From positions 1 to 41,733 of the forward strand of contig UQQU01000026.1 of NCBI GenBank assembly GCA_900543325.1: a DNA stretch of 41,733 bases. The letters run 5' to 3'. This DNA comes from an uncultured Clostridium sp. (lineage in GTDB: Bacteria; Bacillota; Clostridia; Clostridiales; Clostridiaceae). A program made the position numbers and the translations under genes. Numbering within the stretch: position 1 is the stretch's first letter; the number at the start of each line of letters is the position of its first letter. Below the pieces are notes generated by a model that saw only the letters and a list, made by a program, of their open reading frames with translations, did no database searches and had not been told where the DNA came from. This document shows positions 15,887 through 23,975 of the stretch, piece by piece.

Positions 15887-17101
15887 TTAAACACCTTTTT
15901 TAAATAAATTTTTCATATTATCCTTTAAGTTATCTATGAATCCACCCTTTTCAACATCTCTATCACAATATAGCTCCACTTCTCCAACCTTTTGATCATC
16001 TAGATATACTTCGCATTTTCCTACAACTTCACCTTCTGTGTAGCTATCTTTCATTTCATCTAATACTATTTTGTTTATTGGTTCTCCATCGCTACCCTTT
16101 AAAGTAACAATGATTAAGTCATCTTTTGCTTTTGCTATAAAGAATCTATCATTACTCTTACCTAAATAAACAGTTTCTACATCATCATCTTTATTAAATA
16201 ATTTCTTACCTTCATATTTAGAGAATCCATAATTCATTAGCATACTTGCATCACGGTTTCTAACTTTATACGTTGGTGCTCCCATTATTACTGCAAGCAT
16301 TCTAACATTATTTCTAACAGCTGTAGCACTTATACAGTACTTAGCTTCTTGTGTAAATCCTGTTTTTAATCCATCACAACCATCAAAGAAACGAACTAAT
16401 TTATTATGGTTTACTAATTCTATTGGGCTCTTTCTTCCTTCAGATATAGTTTCCATATATGTACCACTATATTTTAATATTGTAGGGTGTTTTAATAATT
16501 CTAATGACATTATAGAAATATCTCTTGCAGTTGTTACATGTCCCTCTTCTGGTAAACCATTACAATTCTTAAATGTTGTATTTGTCATACCTAATTCTTT
16601 AGCACGTTCATTCATAGCCTTTACAAACTCATCTGTTGAACCGCTTAAAAATTCTGCCATAGCAACAGCAGCATCATTTCCTGAAGCAATAGCTATACCT
16701 TTTAGTATTTCTTCTACTGTTCTAACTTCACCAACATCAAGAAGCATAGTGCTTCCACCCATTTTTTTAGCATTTTCACTACAAATAATTTTGTCATCCA
16801 AACTTATTTTTCCACTATCTACAGCTTCCATTGCAAGTAACATTGTCATTATCTTTGTAACAGATGCTGGTGCAAATTTTTCGTCTGGATTCTTTTCATA
16901 CAATACTGCCCCACTTATGGGTTCAATAAGTAATGCAGATTTTGCATCTACATTCATTCCTTCCTCTAAACATGCAGTATAAATATCATTTGGATATACT
17001 TCTTCTGAATTTTCTTTAACTGCAGCAATTGGAATAACTGTATTTAAACATAATAAACATAAAAGAATAATAGAGACTTTGTTAAATATTTTCTTTTTCA
17101 T
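15887..17101 (-). CDS. dacF: D-alanyl-D-alanine carboxypeptidase DacF
   Basis: A secreted S11 peptidase that trims pentapeptides in peptidoglycan; in B. subtilis DacF acts on the forespore cortex side. Signal peptide about 1-27. Active-site motifs: SVTK (80-83), SGN (140-142), KTG (246-248). A C-terminal beta domain and terminal amphipathic anchor (GGFIDNLKDNMKNLFKKGV) follow. The 404-residue length is typical. It lies downstream of spoIIM-xerD-deoB-pdp, the same neighbourhood as in B. subtilis. The spoIIA operon that often follows is absent here. AAGGAGGAG lies before the ATG. Confidence 0.92.
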   Translation of the reverse strand: MKKKIFNKVSIILLCLLCLNTVIPIAAVKENSEEVYPNDIYTACLEEGMNVDAKSALLIEPISGAVLYEKNPDEKFAPASVTKIMTMLLAMEAVDSGKISLDDKIICSENAKKMGGSTMLLDVGEVRTVEEILKGIAIASGNDAAVAMAEFLSGSTDEFVKAMNERAKELGMTNTTFKNCNGLPEEGHVTTARDISIMSLELLKHPTILKYSGTYMETISEGRKSPIELVNHNKLVRFFDGCDGLKTGFTQEAKYCISATAVRNNVRMLAVIMGAPTYKVRNRDASMLMNYGFSKYEGKKLFNKDDDVETVYLGKSNDRFFIAKAKDDLIIVTLKGSDGEPINKIVLDEMKDSYTEGEVVGKCEVYLDDQKVGEVELYCDRDVEKGGFIDNLKDNMKNLFKKGV

Positions 17102-17133
17102 TTGTTCTCCTCCTTTTAAGCTTATTATTTCCT

Positions 17134-17185
17134 AAAAAAATAAAAATATGATAAAAAGAATTTAACATTCTTTTTATCATATTTT
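17134..17185 (-). terminator. Intrinsic terminator between pdp and dacF
   Basis: An 18-bp perfect stem (17143-17160 with 17168-17185), 7-nt loop and a long T-tract on the minus strand. It lies 87 nt after the pdp stop and about 40 nt before dacF, so it could end pdp transcripts or act as an attenuator for dacF. Confidence 0.8.
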
Positions 17186-17206
17186 ATAAACATTAAGTTA
17201 TTATAG

Positions 17207-17249
17207 AGCTTAATGGGATTACCGAAATCACCTCTAGGAATCTTAAGCT
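17207..17249 (-). other. Structured segment between pdp and its terminator
   Basis: Arms AGCTTAA/TTAAGCT (17243-17249 and 17207-17213 read on the minus strand) enclose a second small GC-containing hairpin (about 17216-17233). The whole lies between the pdp stop and the terminator. Similar layout occurs in cis-regulatory leaders, but I recognise no known class. Confidence 0.25.
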
Positions 17250-17271
17250 AACCTTAAAACTACTTAATATA

Positions 17272-18576
17272 CTATTTTACTATATCATATATTAATGGTA
17301 TATTTAAATCATAGCTATCTTCAATAACTATATTCTCTAAGATGCTTTTTCTAGCCTTTTCAATTTTCTCTTCACTATTTGAGTGTATGTATGCTAGAAC
17401 ATCTCCTTTATTAACTTTTTCGCCTCTTTTTTTATTTAAAACAATTCCTACAGCTAAATCAATTTTACTTTCCTTAGTTGCACGACCTGCTCCTAATTCC
17501 ATTGCTATAAGACCAAATGCTTCTGCATGAATTTTTGTTATATAACCATCTACAGGTGAAGTAACTTTCTCTACATATTTTGCTTGAGGGAACTTACTAT
17601 AGTCATCAATTGGAGTAATATCTCCACCTTGTGCCTTAATAAAGTCCTTAAGCTTTTCTAATCCTTTTCCATTTTCTATATTTTCCATAAGCATTTTTCT
17701 TGCTTCTTCTTCACTTTCTGCCATTTTAGCACAAAATAACATATTTGAACCAATTGTTAATGTTAATTCTAAAAGGTCCTTAGGTCCATTGCCTTTTAAT
17801 AATTCTATAGCTTCTATAACTTCTAAACTATTTCCAATAGCATATCCTAAAGGTTGATCCATATCAGATATAACTCCAATAGTTTCTCTTCCTAAATGTT
17901 TTCCTATATCAACCATTTCTTGAGCTAATTCTTTAGCTGTTTCTGGTGTCTTCATAAATGCACCATCACCAACTTTAACATCTAAAACTATCGCATCTGC
18001 TCCTGAAGCTAATTTCTTACTCATTATACTTGATGCAATTAAAGACATATTATCAACTGTTGCTGTAACATCTCTTAATGCATATAACTTCTTATCTGCT
18101 GGAACTAAGTTTCCACTTTGCCCCATTATAGCAATATTGATTTTATTAACATTTTCCATGAATTGCTCTTCTGTTAGTTCAACTGAAAACCCTTTAAATG
18201 TTTCTAGCTTATCAATAGTTCCTCCAGTATGCCCAAGGCCTCTTCCTGACATTTTAGCAACTGGAATTCCAAGTGATGCTACTAAAGGAGTTAAACAAAT
18301 TGAAGTTTTATCTCCAACTCCACCTGTAGAATGTTTATCTACTTTTATACCTTTTATACTGCTTAAATTTATTTTATCTCCAGATTCAACCATAGCATTA
18401 GTTAAATCTGCTGTTTCTCTCTTATTCATCTTATTAAAGAAAATTGCCATAAGCATTGCTGATGCTTGATAATCTGGTATTTCTCCTTTAGTAAACCCGT
18501 CAACAAAGAAGTTAATTTCTTCTGTTGTTAACTCTTCACCTTTTCTCTTTTTCATAATTAAATCATACATTCTCAT
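17272..18576 (-). CDS. pdp: Pyrimidine-nucleoside phosphorylase
   Basis: It phosphorolyses uridine, deoxyuridine and thymidine to the base plus (deoxy)ribose-1-phosphate. The 434 residues start with YDLIMKKRKGEEL and contain the family signature KHSTGGVGDKTS (about residues 80-91) and SGRGLGHTGGT (109-119). The C-terminal pyrimidine phosphorylase domain is complete. It follows deoB by 18 nt; DeoB takes the sugar-1-phosphate product to the 5-phosphate, so the pair forms a nucleoside salvage unit. AGGAGG lies 9 nt before the ATG. Confidence 0.95.
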   Translation of the reverse strand: MRMYDLIMKKRKGEELTTEEINFFVDGFTKGEIPDYQASAMLMAIFFNKMNKRETADLTNAMVESGDKINLSSIKGIKVDKHSTGGVGDKTSICLTPLVASLGIPVAKMSGRGLGHTGGTIDKLETFKGFSVELTEEQFMENVNKINIAIMGQSGNLVPADKKLYALRDVTATVDNMSLIASSIMSKKLASGADAIVLDVKVGDGAFMKTPETAKELAQEMVDIGKHLGRETIGVISDMDQPLGYAIGNSLEVIEAIELLKGNGPKDLLELTLTIGSNMLFCAKMAESEEEARKMLMENIENGKGLEKLKDFIKAQGGDITPIDDYSKFPQAKYVEKVTSPVDGYITKIHAEAFGLIAMELGAGRATKESKIDLAVGIVLNKKRGEKVNKGDVLAYIHSNSEEKIEKARKSILENIVIEDSYDLNIPLIYDIVK

Positions 18577-18594
18577 AAGTCTTTCCTCCTCTAG

Positions 18595-19767
18595 CTACTT
18601 TATTATATCATTCAAGAAACTTTTACCTACTAATTCATTTTGTACATTAAAGAAATCTAGTATAGTTTTTCCTATATCAGCAAATGTTTCCCTTGTTCCA
18701 ATATTAACACCTGGTTTAACATTTTTACCATATACAAGAACTGGTATATGTTCTCTTGAGTGATCTGTGCTACTAGTAGTTGGATCGCAGCCATGGTCTG
18801 CTGTAATTATAAGGATATCATCCTCTGCCATTTTACTATAGATTTCTTGTAATCTATTATCAAAATCCTCAAGTGCTTTTCCATATCCTTCTGGATCATT
18901 TCTATGTCCATACATCATATCAAAGTCAACTAGATTTGTAAAAATAAGTCCTTCTTTTACAGTATCCATATATTCTAAAGTCTTATCAACACCATCCATA
19001 TTGCTCTTAGTATGAACTGCACTTGTAACACCCTTACCATTATAAATGTCTTCTATTTTCCCAACGGCTGCAACTTCATAATTTGCATCTTTTAAATATT
19101 CAAGCATAGTTTTATTAAATGGATCTAATGCATAATCTCTTCTGTTTGAAGTTCTTTTAAAGTTTGGAGCTTCACCAATGAAAGGTCTTGCAATAACTCT
19201 TCCTACCGCCCATTTATCAACAAGCATATTTCTTGCTATTTCACACATTTCATATAATCTTTCAACTGAAATAACATCTTCGTGTGCAGCAATTTGGAAT
19301 ACACTATCTGCAGAAGTATATATAATAGGATATCCAGTCTTTACATGCTCTTCTCCCAAATCTTCAATTATTTGAGTTCCTGAAGCTACTATATTTCCTA
19401 ATATACCTTCAACTTTTGCTCTTTTCTTAAACTCATTTATTATTTCCTCTGAGAATCCATTTGGATAAGTATTTAAAGGTTCTTCAAGTATAACACCACC
19501 TATTTCCCAGTGTCCTGTTACAGTATCTTTTCCCTTAGATGCTTCTTCACATCTACCAAAAGCTCCCATTGCCTTATCATACTTTTTAGGGCCATTTACA
19601 CCTTCTATATTACCTATTCCTAATTTTTCTAATTCATTTATATTAAGACCTTTACATTTTTCATATACATGGTCTAACGTATGGCTTCCTTCATCTCCAT
19701 ATAGTTTTGCATCTTTTAATTCTCCAACTCCAACACTATCTAGTACTACTAATATAGCTCTTTTCAT
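18595..19767 (-). CDS. deoB: Phosphopentomutase
   Basis: It interconverts (deoxy)ribose-1-phosphate and -5-phosphate using two Mn2+ ions. The 390-residue alkaline-phosphatase-superfamily protein has VLDSVGVGEL with the first metal Asp near residue 9, the phospho-acceptor Thr region KDTVTGHWEI (near 79-88), and C-terminal metal ligands in DHGCDPTTSSTDHSREH. It sits in operon order xerD-like, deoB, pdp. AAAGGAG lies before the ATG. Confidence 0.96.
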   Translation of the reverse strand: MKRAILVVLDSVGVGELKDAKLYGDEGSHTLDHVYEKCKGLNINELEKLGIGNIEGVNGPKKYDKAMGAFGRCEEASKGKDTVTGHWEIGGVILEEPLNTYPNGFSEEIINEFKKRAKVEGILGNIVASGTQIIEDLGEEHVKTGYPIIYTSADSVFQIAAHEDVISVERLYEMCEIARNMLVDKWAVGRVIARPFIGEAPNFKRTSNRRDYALDPFNKTMLEYLKDANYEVAAVGKIEDIYNGKGVTSAVHTKSNMDGVDKTLEYMDTVKEGLIFTNLVDFDMMYGHRNDPEGYGKALEDFDNRLQEIYSKMAEDDILIITADHGCDPTTSSTDHSREHIPVLVYGKNVKPGVNIGTRETFADIGKTILDFFNVQNELVGKSFLNDIIK

Positions 19768-19809
19768 ATTATTTTCTCCTTTCGTATATAAAGCCCCTTT
19801 TTAAAGCAT

Positions 19810-20688
19810 TTAAGCTCTTGGATGGGAGTTCTTATAAACTAAGTTTATTTTATCATTATTTATTATCTCATAGTAAGTATCCATATAAGTTAATACTTGA
19901 TTTCCTAAAAGCTTTTGTACTGCCCTTACATTTGCTCCATTTTGTAATAAATGTACTGCAAAAGAATGTCTAAAGGTATTTAAATTAACATCCTTATTTA
20001 TTCCAGCTTTATGAGAATACTCTTTTACTATTCTCCAAACTCCTTGTCTAGTTAATTGATTACCATTTAAATTTACAAATAAATTAGGTACTCCAGCTGA
20101 AGCAATCATATCTCTTATAGCTAAATAATCCTTTAATGCGGCTTCTGCACTTCTACCTATTGGTATAAGTCTTTCATAATTTTTATTATCATGACATCTA
20201 ACATAGAGTAAATCAAGATTTACGTCCTCTACTGATAGATTAATTATTTCTGAAACTTTCATACCAGTTGCATACATTAACTCTAATAAAGCATTGTCTC
20301 TTATGCCCTTATTACAATCTTTATCAACTATTTTAATTATCTTATCTACTTCCTCCACAGTTAATATTTCTGGAAGCTTTTTAGATTGATCCGTACTCTT
20401 ATAATATATCTTTGGTATATCCCTAATTATTTTTTGCTCTTTTAAATAATTATAAAAACTTCTTAAACTAATAACAATTCTACTTATAGACCTTTCAGAT
20501 TTTCCCTCTTCTAAAAGATGATCTATATAATTTTTAACTGTTACATTATCAGTTTCATCTAAATATATATCTTTACTATTTAGATATTTAATATACAAAT
20601 TAACATCAGTTACATAAGCATAAACAGTATTATCACTTTTATGACTTTCAAGTAATGACTCCCTATATTCATTTACTATTTCTTTCAT
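19810..20688 (-). CDS. XerD-like tyrosine recombinase with degenerate active site
   Basis: The 292-residue protein has the N-terminal SAM-like and C-terminal catalytic folds of XerC/XerD, and ends HPRA like E. coli XerD. It lies between spoIIM and deoB, the classic xerD position. Counting against E. coli XerD, Arg148 is Lys144 (ATGMKVSE), Lys172 is Asn168, His244 is Asn237 (NTFRHSF) and His270 is Asn263 (LLGNQ). Only Arg240 and the nucleophile Tyr272 remain. DNA binding is plausible, but strand cleavage is doubtful. GGGGAG precedes the chosen ATG; an upstream GTG (20706) and ATG (20700) are possible alternatives. I cannot name it xerD with confidence. Confidence 0.8.
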   Translation of the reverse strand: MKEIVNEYRESLLESHKSDNTVYAYVTDVNLYIKYLNSKDIYLDETDNVTVKNYIDHLLEEGKSERSISRIVISLRSFYNYLKEQKIIRDIPKIYYKSTDQSKKLPEILTVEEVDKIIKIVDKDCNKGIRDNALLELMYATGMKVSEIINLSVEDVNLDLLYVRCHDNKNYERLIPIGRSAEAALKDYLAIRDMIASAGVPNLFVNLNGNQLTRQGVWRIVKEYSHKAGINKDVNLNTFRHSFAVHLLQNGANVRAVQKLLGNQVLTYMDTYYEIINNDKINLVYKNSHPRA

Positions 20689-20762
20689 AATTCTCCCCAT
20701 TCCCACCTTATTTATTATTATTCGACACTTGCTTTTAAATTCCTTTTATAATTATTTATTTA

Positions 20763-21398
20763 TTAAACAACTTTATAAACATTTGTTACTACGAACTTAA
20801 TGATATTTGGACAAATATATGCTTCAATAAAAGTACCGATAATAAATACACATGCAAATACCCCTATCTTTAAAATTAGTTCTCTCTCTACTATTGTATT
20901 TACTTTACCTTTATTAAAGAACCTATCTTTAAGTTTTGTTGAAGAAAATTCAATTCCTACTATACTTAATGCAATAAAACAAGGAATATAAATAATATTC
21001 TGTGGTATTGTAGAAGCTAAAGCCAGCCATACCCCTTTTCCTTCAAAAGTTGAAATTAGAAAACTAAAAGTATATCCTAATGTAAATCCTTTAACAAGAT
21101 CTACAAGCAAAATTACAGGCGTACCAAATACGGTAAATGATAATGCTATTATTATTGTTATAAGAATCAGATTTTTCTTAAGTACATTTAATAATAAAAC
21201 CTTACTATTTACTGGCTCCTTAACAATACTTTCTGTAAATGTAGAAAAATAGCTTGTAAGATCACTAGCATCATTTACATTCATATATTTTACTATATAT
21301 GTACCTAATGCTATTCCTACACAGAAAAATATAAAAACCATTAAATAAAAAAACTTATTTTCCTTTTTATTTAAGCTTAATTTACTTATTATATTCAC
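20763..21398 (-). CDS. spoIIM: Stage II sporulation protein M
   Basis: SpoIIM, with SpoIIP and SpoIID, thins septal peptidoglycan during engulfment. The 211-residue membrane protein has about five hydrophobic segments with the family core NVLKKNLILI, FGTPVILLVDLVKGFTLGYT and PQNIIYIPCFIA. The frame is open to 21458, but GGAGGTG lies 6 nt before a GTG at 21398, which fits the family N-terminus. A sigmaE-like promoter lies just upstream, matching mother-cell expression known in B. subtilis. Confidence 0.92.
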   Translation of the reverse strand: MNIISKLSLNKKENKFFYLMVFIFFCVGIALGTYIVKYMNVNDASDLTSYFSTFTESIVKEPVNSKVLLLNVLKKNLILITIIIALSFTVFGTPVILLVDLVKGFTLGYTFSFLISTFEGKGVWLALASTIPQNIIYIPCFIALSIVGIEFSSTKLKDRFFNKGKVNTIVERELILKIGVFACVFIIGTFIEAYICPNIIKFVVTNVYKVV

Positions 21399-21427
21399 TG
21401 AAAACACCTCCATATTGTTATATGTTA

Positions 21428-21456
21428 ATAATATGATGGGATTTTCAAGTATATTC
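21428..21456 (-). promoter_or_regulatory. Possible sigmaE promoter of spoIIM
   Basis: On the minus strand GAATATA (21456-21450), a 14-bp spacer, then CATATTAT (21435-21428) resembles sigmaE -35 kmATATT and -10 CATACAAT. The -35 overlaps a 7-bp inverted repeat with 4-nt spacer (21451-21457 and 21462-21468) that may bind a regulator. The spoIIM start is about 30 nt downstream. Confidence 0.42.
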
Positions 21457-21483
21457 ATAATTGAATATATGTAAATTGTAATT

Positions 21484-22152
21484 TTATATAAATTTTTTTA
21501 TTTTTTTAATTTTTTCTTTTATTTCATTTAAATCTAAACTATAATTTACCTCTAATATCCTTATAACTTCTTGAATATCTTCAATTTCATTTAACTTTTT
21601 TTCTTTTTCAACTTGACCTCTTCCTAATCTATCACTTACAAACATTAAAATCATATCGTTTAAATCTACATCTTTTACTAATTCATTTGTTTTAGCAAAA
21701 GGTAAATTTTTAATTATATAGAGATGATGCATGTGATATCTTACTAAATTTAAAATCCTTTGTTTTTCATCACCCTTATAATCATAGTATGTTAATAGTT
21801 TATCTGCTATTTTTTCTCCTTCAGTATCATGATTATATGATATCAACCTCCCTTGTTTATTTTTTTTAGTTGTAGTCCCTTTTCCTAAATCATGTAATAA
21901 AGCGCCTAACATAAAGCTTCCTTTATCATTTGCATAATCTTTTATTTTAGCTGCAGTATCAACAACTTGCTTTAAATGATTCCACACATTTCCTTCTGGA
22001 TGATACTTTTTATTTTGTTCTATTTTCTCTAAATCTATTAATACTTCTAAGGGCGTATTTTTTAGCGAAGTTTTTATTTCTTCTAAATAAATTGATGGTT
22101 TATCACAAATAAGTAAATTTTCTTGTATTTCTTTTAATTTATTTACCTCCAT
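21484..22152 (-). CDS. HD-domain phosphohydrolase
   Basis: A 222-residue single-domain protein of the HD superfamily with likely metal ligands His in NVWNHLK (near residue 55), His-Asp in ALLHDLGKG, and downstream HDTEGEK and RYHMHH. The motif pattern resembles the HD domain attached to some tRNA nucleotidyltransferases, but no transferase part is present. The substrate is unknown. The frame is open to 22239, but AAGGAG lies 6 nt before the ATG at 22152, which starts MEVNKLKE. It lies upstream of spoIIM with an 85-nt gap. Confidence 0.82.
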   Translation of the reverse strand: MEVNKLKEIQENLLICDKPSIYLEEIKTSLKNTPLEVLIDLEKIEQNKKYHPEGNVWNHLKQVVDTAAKIKDYANDKGSFMLGALLHDLGKGTTTKKNKQGRLISYNHDTEGEKIADKLLTYYDYKGDEKQRILNLVRYHMHHLYIIKNLPFAKTNELVKDVDLNDMILMFVSDRLGRGQVEKEKKLNEIEDIQEVIRILEVNYSLDLNEIKEKIKKIKKFI

Positions 22153-22320
22153 GTTTTTCTCCTTTTTTATATTTTTTTCATATTTTCTTTTATAATTAGT
22201 TTTCCTACATTGTCTTATTTTAAAACAAATTATTTTCATAATACTTTATTATTTTAATTGTAATAATATATTTAATTTTAGGGTAATTTAAATATATTAT
22301 TTATTTGAGGTGTAGTTGTT

Positions 22321-22650
22321 TTGGAAGAATTATTTAATAAATATTTACCTATACTTATTCATTTATTTGAACTTATGGGAATTTTAATATTAACATTGGG
22401 GGTTTTTACAGCCTTTTATCATTATATTCAAAAAAGATTCTTTAAAAAGGATATTAATATTAAATATGAATTTGCAGATGTTATGATTACCACTTTAGAT
22501 TTTAAATTAGCTGCAGAAATATTAAAAACTGTAATTATAAAGAATATGGATGAACTAATAATAATTGGAGCTGTATTCATTTTAAGAATAATTATGACAT
22601 TTGTTTTAGAAAGAGAAATGAAATTTGAAAAAACTGAATCAAAACTGTAG
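22321..22650 (+). CDS. DUF1622 membrane protein
   Basis: A 109-residue protein with two membrane segments (about residues 12-33 and 78-97) around a cytoplasmic loop holding the conserved DVMITTLDFKLAAEILKT motif of DUF1622. Its function is unknown. Start is TTG at 22321 with GAGGTG about 8-10 nt upstream; no in-frame ATG exists before residue 19. It is one of three plus-strand genes here and converges on spo0A. Confidence 0.75.
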   Translation: MEELFNKYLPILIHLFELMGILILTLGVFTAFYHYIQKRFFKKDINIKYEFADVMITTLDFKLAAEILKTVIIKNMDELIIIGAVFILRIIMTFVLEREMKFEKTESKL

Positions 22651-22721
22651 CTATTTATATGTTGTTCAATATAACTTTTATACTATTCACCATAATATTA
22701 TCCTTATGTACAAATAATTAT

Positions 22722-22763
22722 GTTTTATATTAATTAGATTCATTTATCTATCTAATATAAAAC
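22722..22763. repeat. AT-rich inverted repeat downstream of the DUF1622 gene
   Basis: Eleven-bp arms 22722-22732 and 22753-22763 pair perfectly with further partial pairing inside. There is no clean T-tract on either strand, so termination is uncertain; the stronger terminator lies just to the right. Confidence 0.4.
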
Positions 22764-22778
22764 AAAAAAACATAATCA

Positions 22779-22828
22779 AAAAACACTTTTATTTATTGAA
22801 TCTTATATCAATAAATAAAAGTGTTTTT
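22779..22828. terminator. Strong terminator between the DUF1622 gene and spo0A
   Basis: A 21-bp perfect stem (22779-22799 with 22808-22828) with an 8-nt loop, rich in A on the left and T on the right, serves the convergent DUF1622 gene and spo0A. Confidence 0.88.
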
Positions 22829-22841
22829 GTTATCATTAAGC

Positions 22842-23660
22842 TTAAGAAACTTTATTCTTAAGTCTTAGCTTGTCTGCAATAATTGCTATAAATTCTGAAT
22901 TTGTTGGCTTACCTTTATCATTGTGAACAGTATATCCAAATAATTTATTAATTGCTTCAATTTGTCCTCTTCCCCAAGCAACTTCAATAGCGTGTCTTAT
23001 TGCTCTTTCAACTCTTGAAGCAGTTGTATTGTATTTCTTAGCAATTGAAGGATATAATTCCTTAGTCACAGCTGATAATAATTCCATATCATTAACAACC
23101 ATTGTAATAGCCTCTCTTAAATACATATACCCTTTAATGTGTGCTGGCACACCAATTTCATGAATTATGTTTGTAATTTCAGTTTCTAAATCTACAGGTC
23201 CTCTATTGCTTGTGCTTATTATTTCACTTGTTGTCATTGCAACTTGCTTTTTAACAGGTTCATTTTCTATTGCTGTTGTATCATTAAACATATCTCTTAT
23301 ACGTTTAGTGAAAATATCCATATCAAATGGTTTTACAACATAATAATCAGCCCCTAAAGTTATAGCTCTTTGTGTTATTTTATCTTGTCCTACTGCAGAT
23401 AAAACAACTATTCTAGGGAATTTTTCTAAATTCATTGAATTTAACTTTTCTAAAACCCCTAATCCGTCTAAATGAGGCATAATTATATCTAAAACCACTA
23501 AATCCGGTTGTTTCTCCTCAATTAGTGTTAAAGCTTCTCTACCATCTTTTGCGATTCCTGTTACAACTATATCTCTTTGATTTAAAAGATAATCATTTAA
23601 AATACTGCAAAATTCTTTGTTATCATCTGCAATAATTACTGAAATTTTGTTTCCATCCAT
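22842..23660 (-). CDS. spo0A: Sporulation transcription factor Spo0A
   Basis: The master regulator of entry into sporulation. The receiver domain (1-120) has acidic pocket Asp12/Asp13, phospho-acceptor Asp58 (LVVLDIIMP) and Lys110 (VVKPF). The C-terminal DNA-binding domain (about 155-272) holds the conserved GVPAHIKGYMYLR, SRVERAIRHAIEVAWGRG and GKPTNSEFIA segments. The 272-residue length is typical. It follows spoIVB in the same direction, the universal order. In clostridia Spo0A is often phosphorylated directly by orphan kinases; none is encoded here. Confidence 0.98.
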   Translation of the reverse strand: MDGNKISVIIADDNKEFCSILNDYLLNQRDIVVTGIAKDGREALTLIEEKQPDLVVLDIIMPHLDGLGVLEKLNSMNLEKFPRIVVLSAVGQDKITQRAITLGADYYVVKPFDMDIFTKRIRDMFNDTTAIENEPVKKQVAMTTSEIISTSNRGPVDLETEITNIIHEIGVPAHIKGYMYLREAITMVVNDMELLSAVTKELYPSIAKKYNTTASRVERAIRHAIEVAWGRGQIEAINKLFGYTVHNDKGKPTNSEFIAIIADKLRLKNKVS

Positions 23661-23975
23661 GTTTTCTCTCCCTTTCTACCCACTATAATATATTATTTGA
23701 AAATTTAAAGCTTCCAATTTCCCACATAACTTATTTAACATTATTAAATCCTATATTTTAAATTAAGTTATATTTAGTTGTTTTTTAACTTCATTGAGTA
23801 TATTATAACATAAATTTTAAAATAATAATAGCTTATTTTACATTATTTTGAAATTTTTTTAGAAAAATGTTAAGAAAATTTGGGTTGATTAATATATACC
23901 TTTTAAAACAACAAGATATAGCATTTTCTACTTGTTATTTTAGCTATATCTTGTTGATAATTTTCTAAATTTATT
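23661..23975 (-). promoter_or_regulatory. spo0A upstream region, 315 bp without a gene
   Basis: AT-rich region between spoIVB and spo0A. On the minus strand a TATAAT lies at 23807-23802 without a convincing -35, and an AGGATTT resembling a sigmaH -35 is present without a proper GAAT-type -10. The spoIVB terminator is at its right end. No small gene was recognised. Confidence 0.35.
23909..23956 (-). terminator. Terminator after spoIVB
   Basis: A 14-bp perfect stem (23909-23922 with 23943-23956) and 20-nt loop, 19 nt after the spoIVB stop. The T-tract on the minus strand is short (TTTT), so termination may be partial. Confidence 0.6.

Noticed and set aside
23661..23908. sigmaH promoter for spo0A
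   Set aside because: An AGGATTT -35-like match exists, but no GAAT-type -10 follows at the needed spacing.
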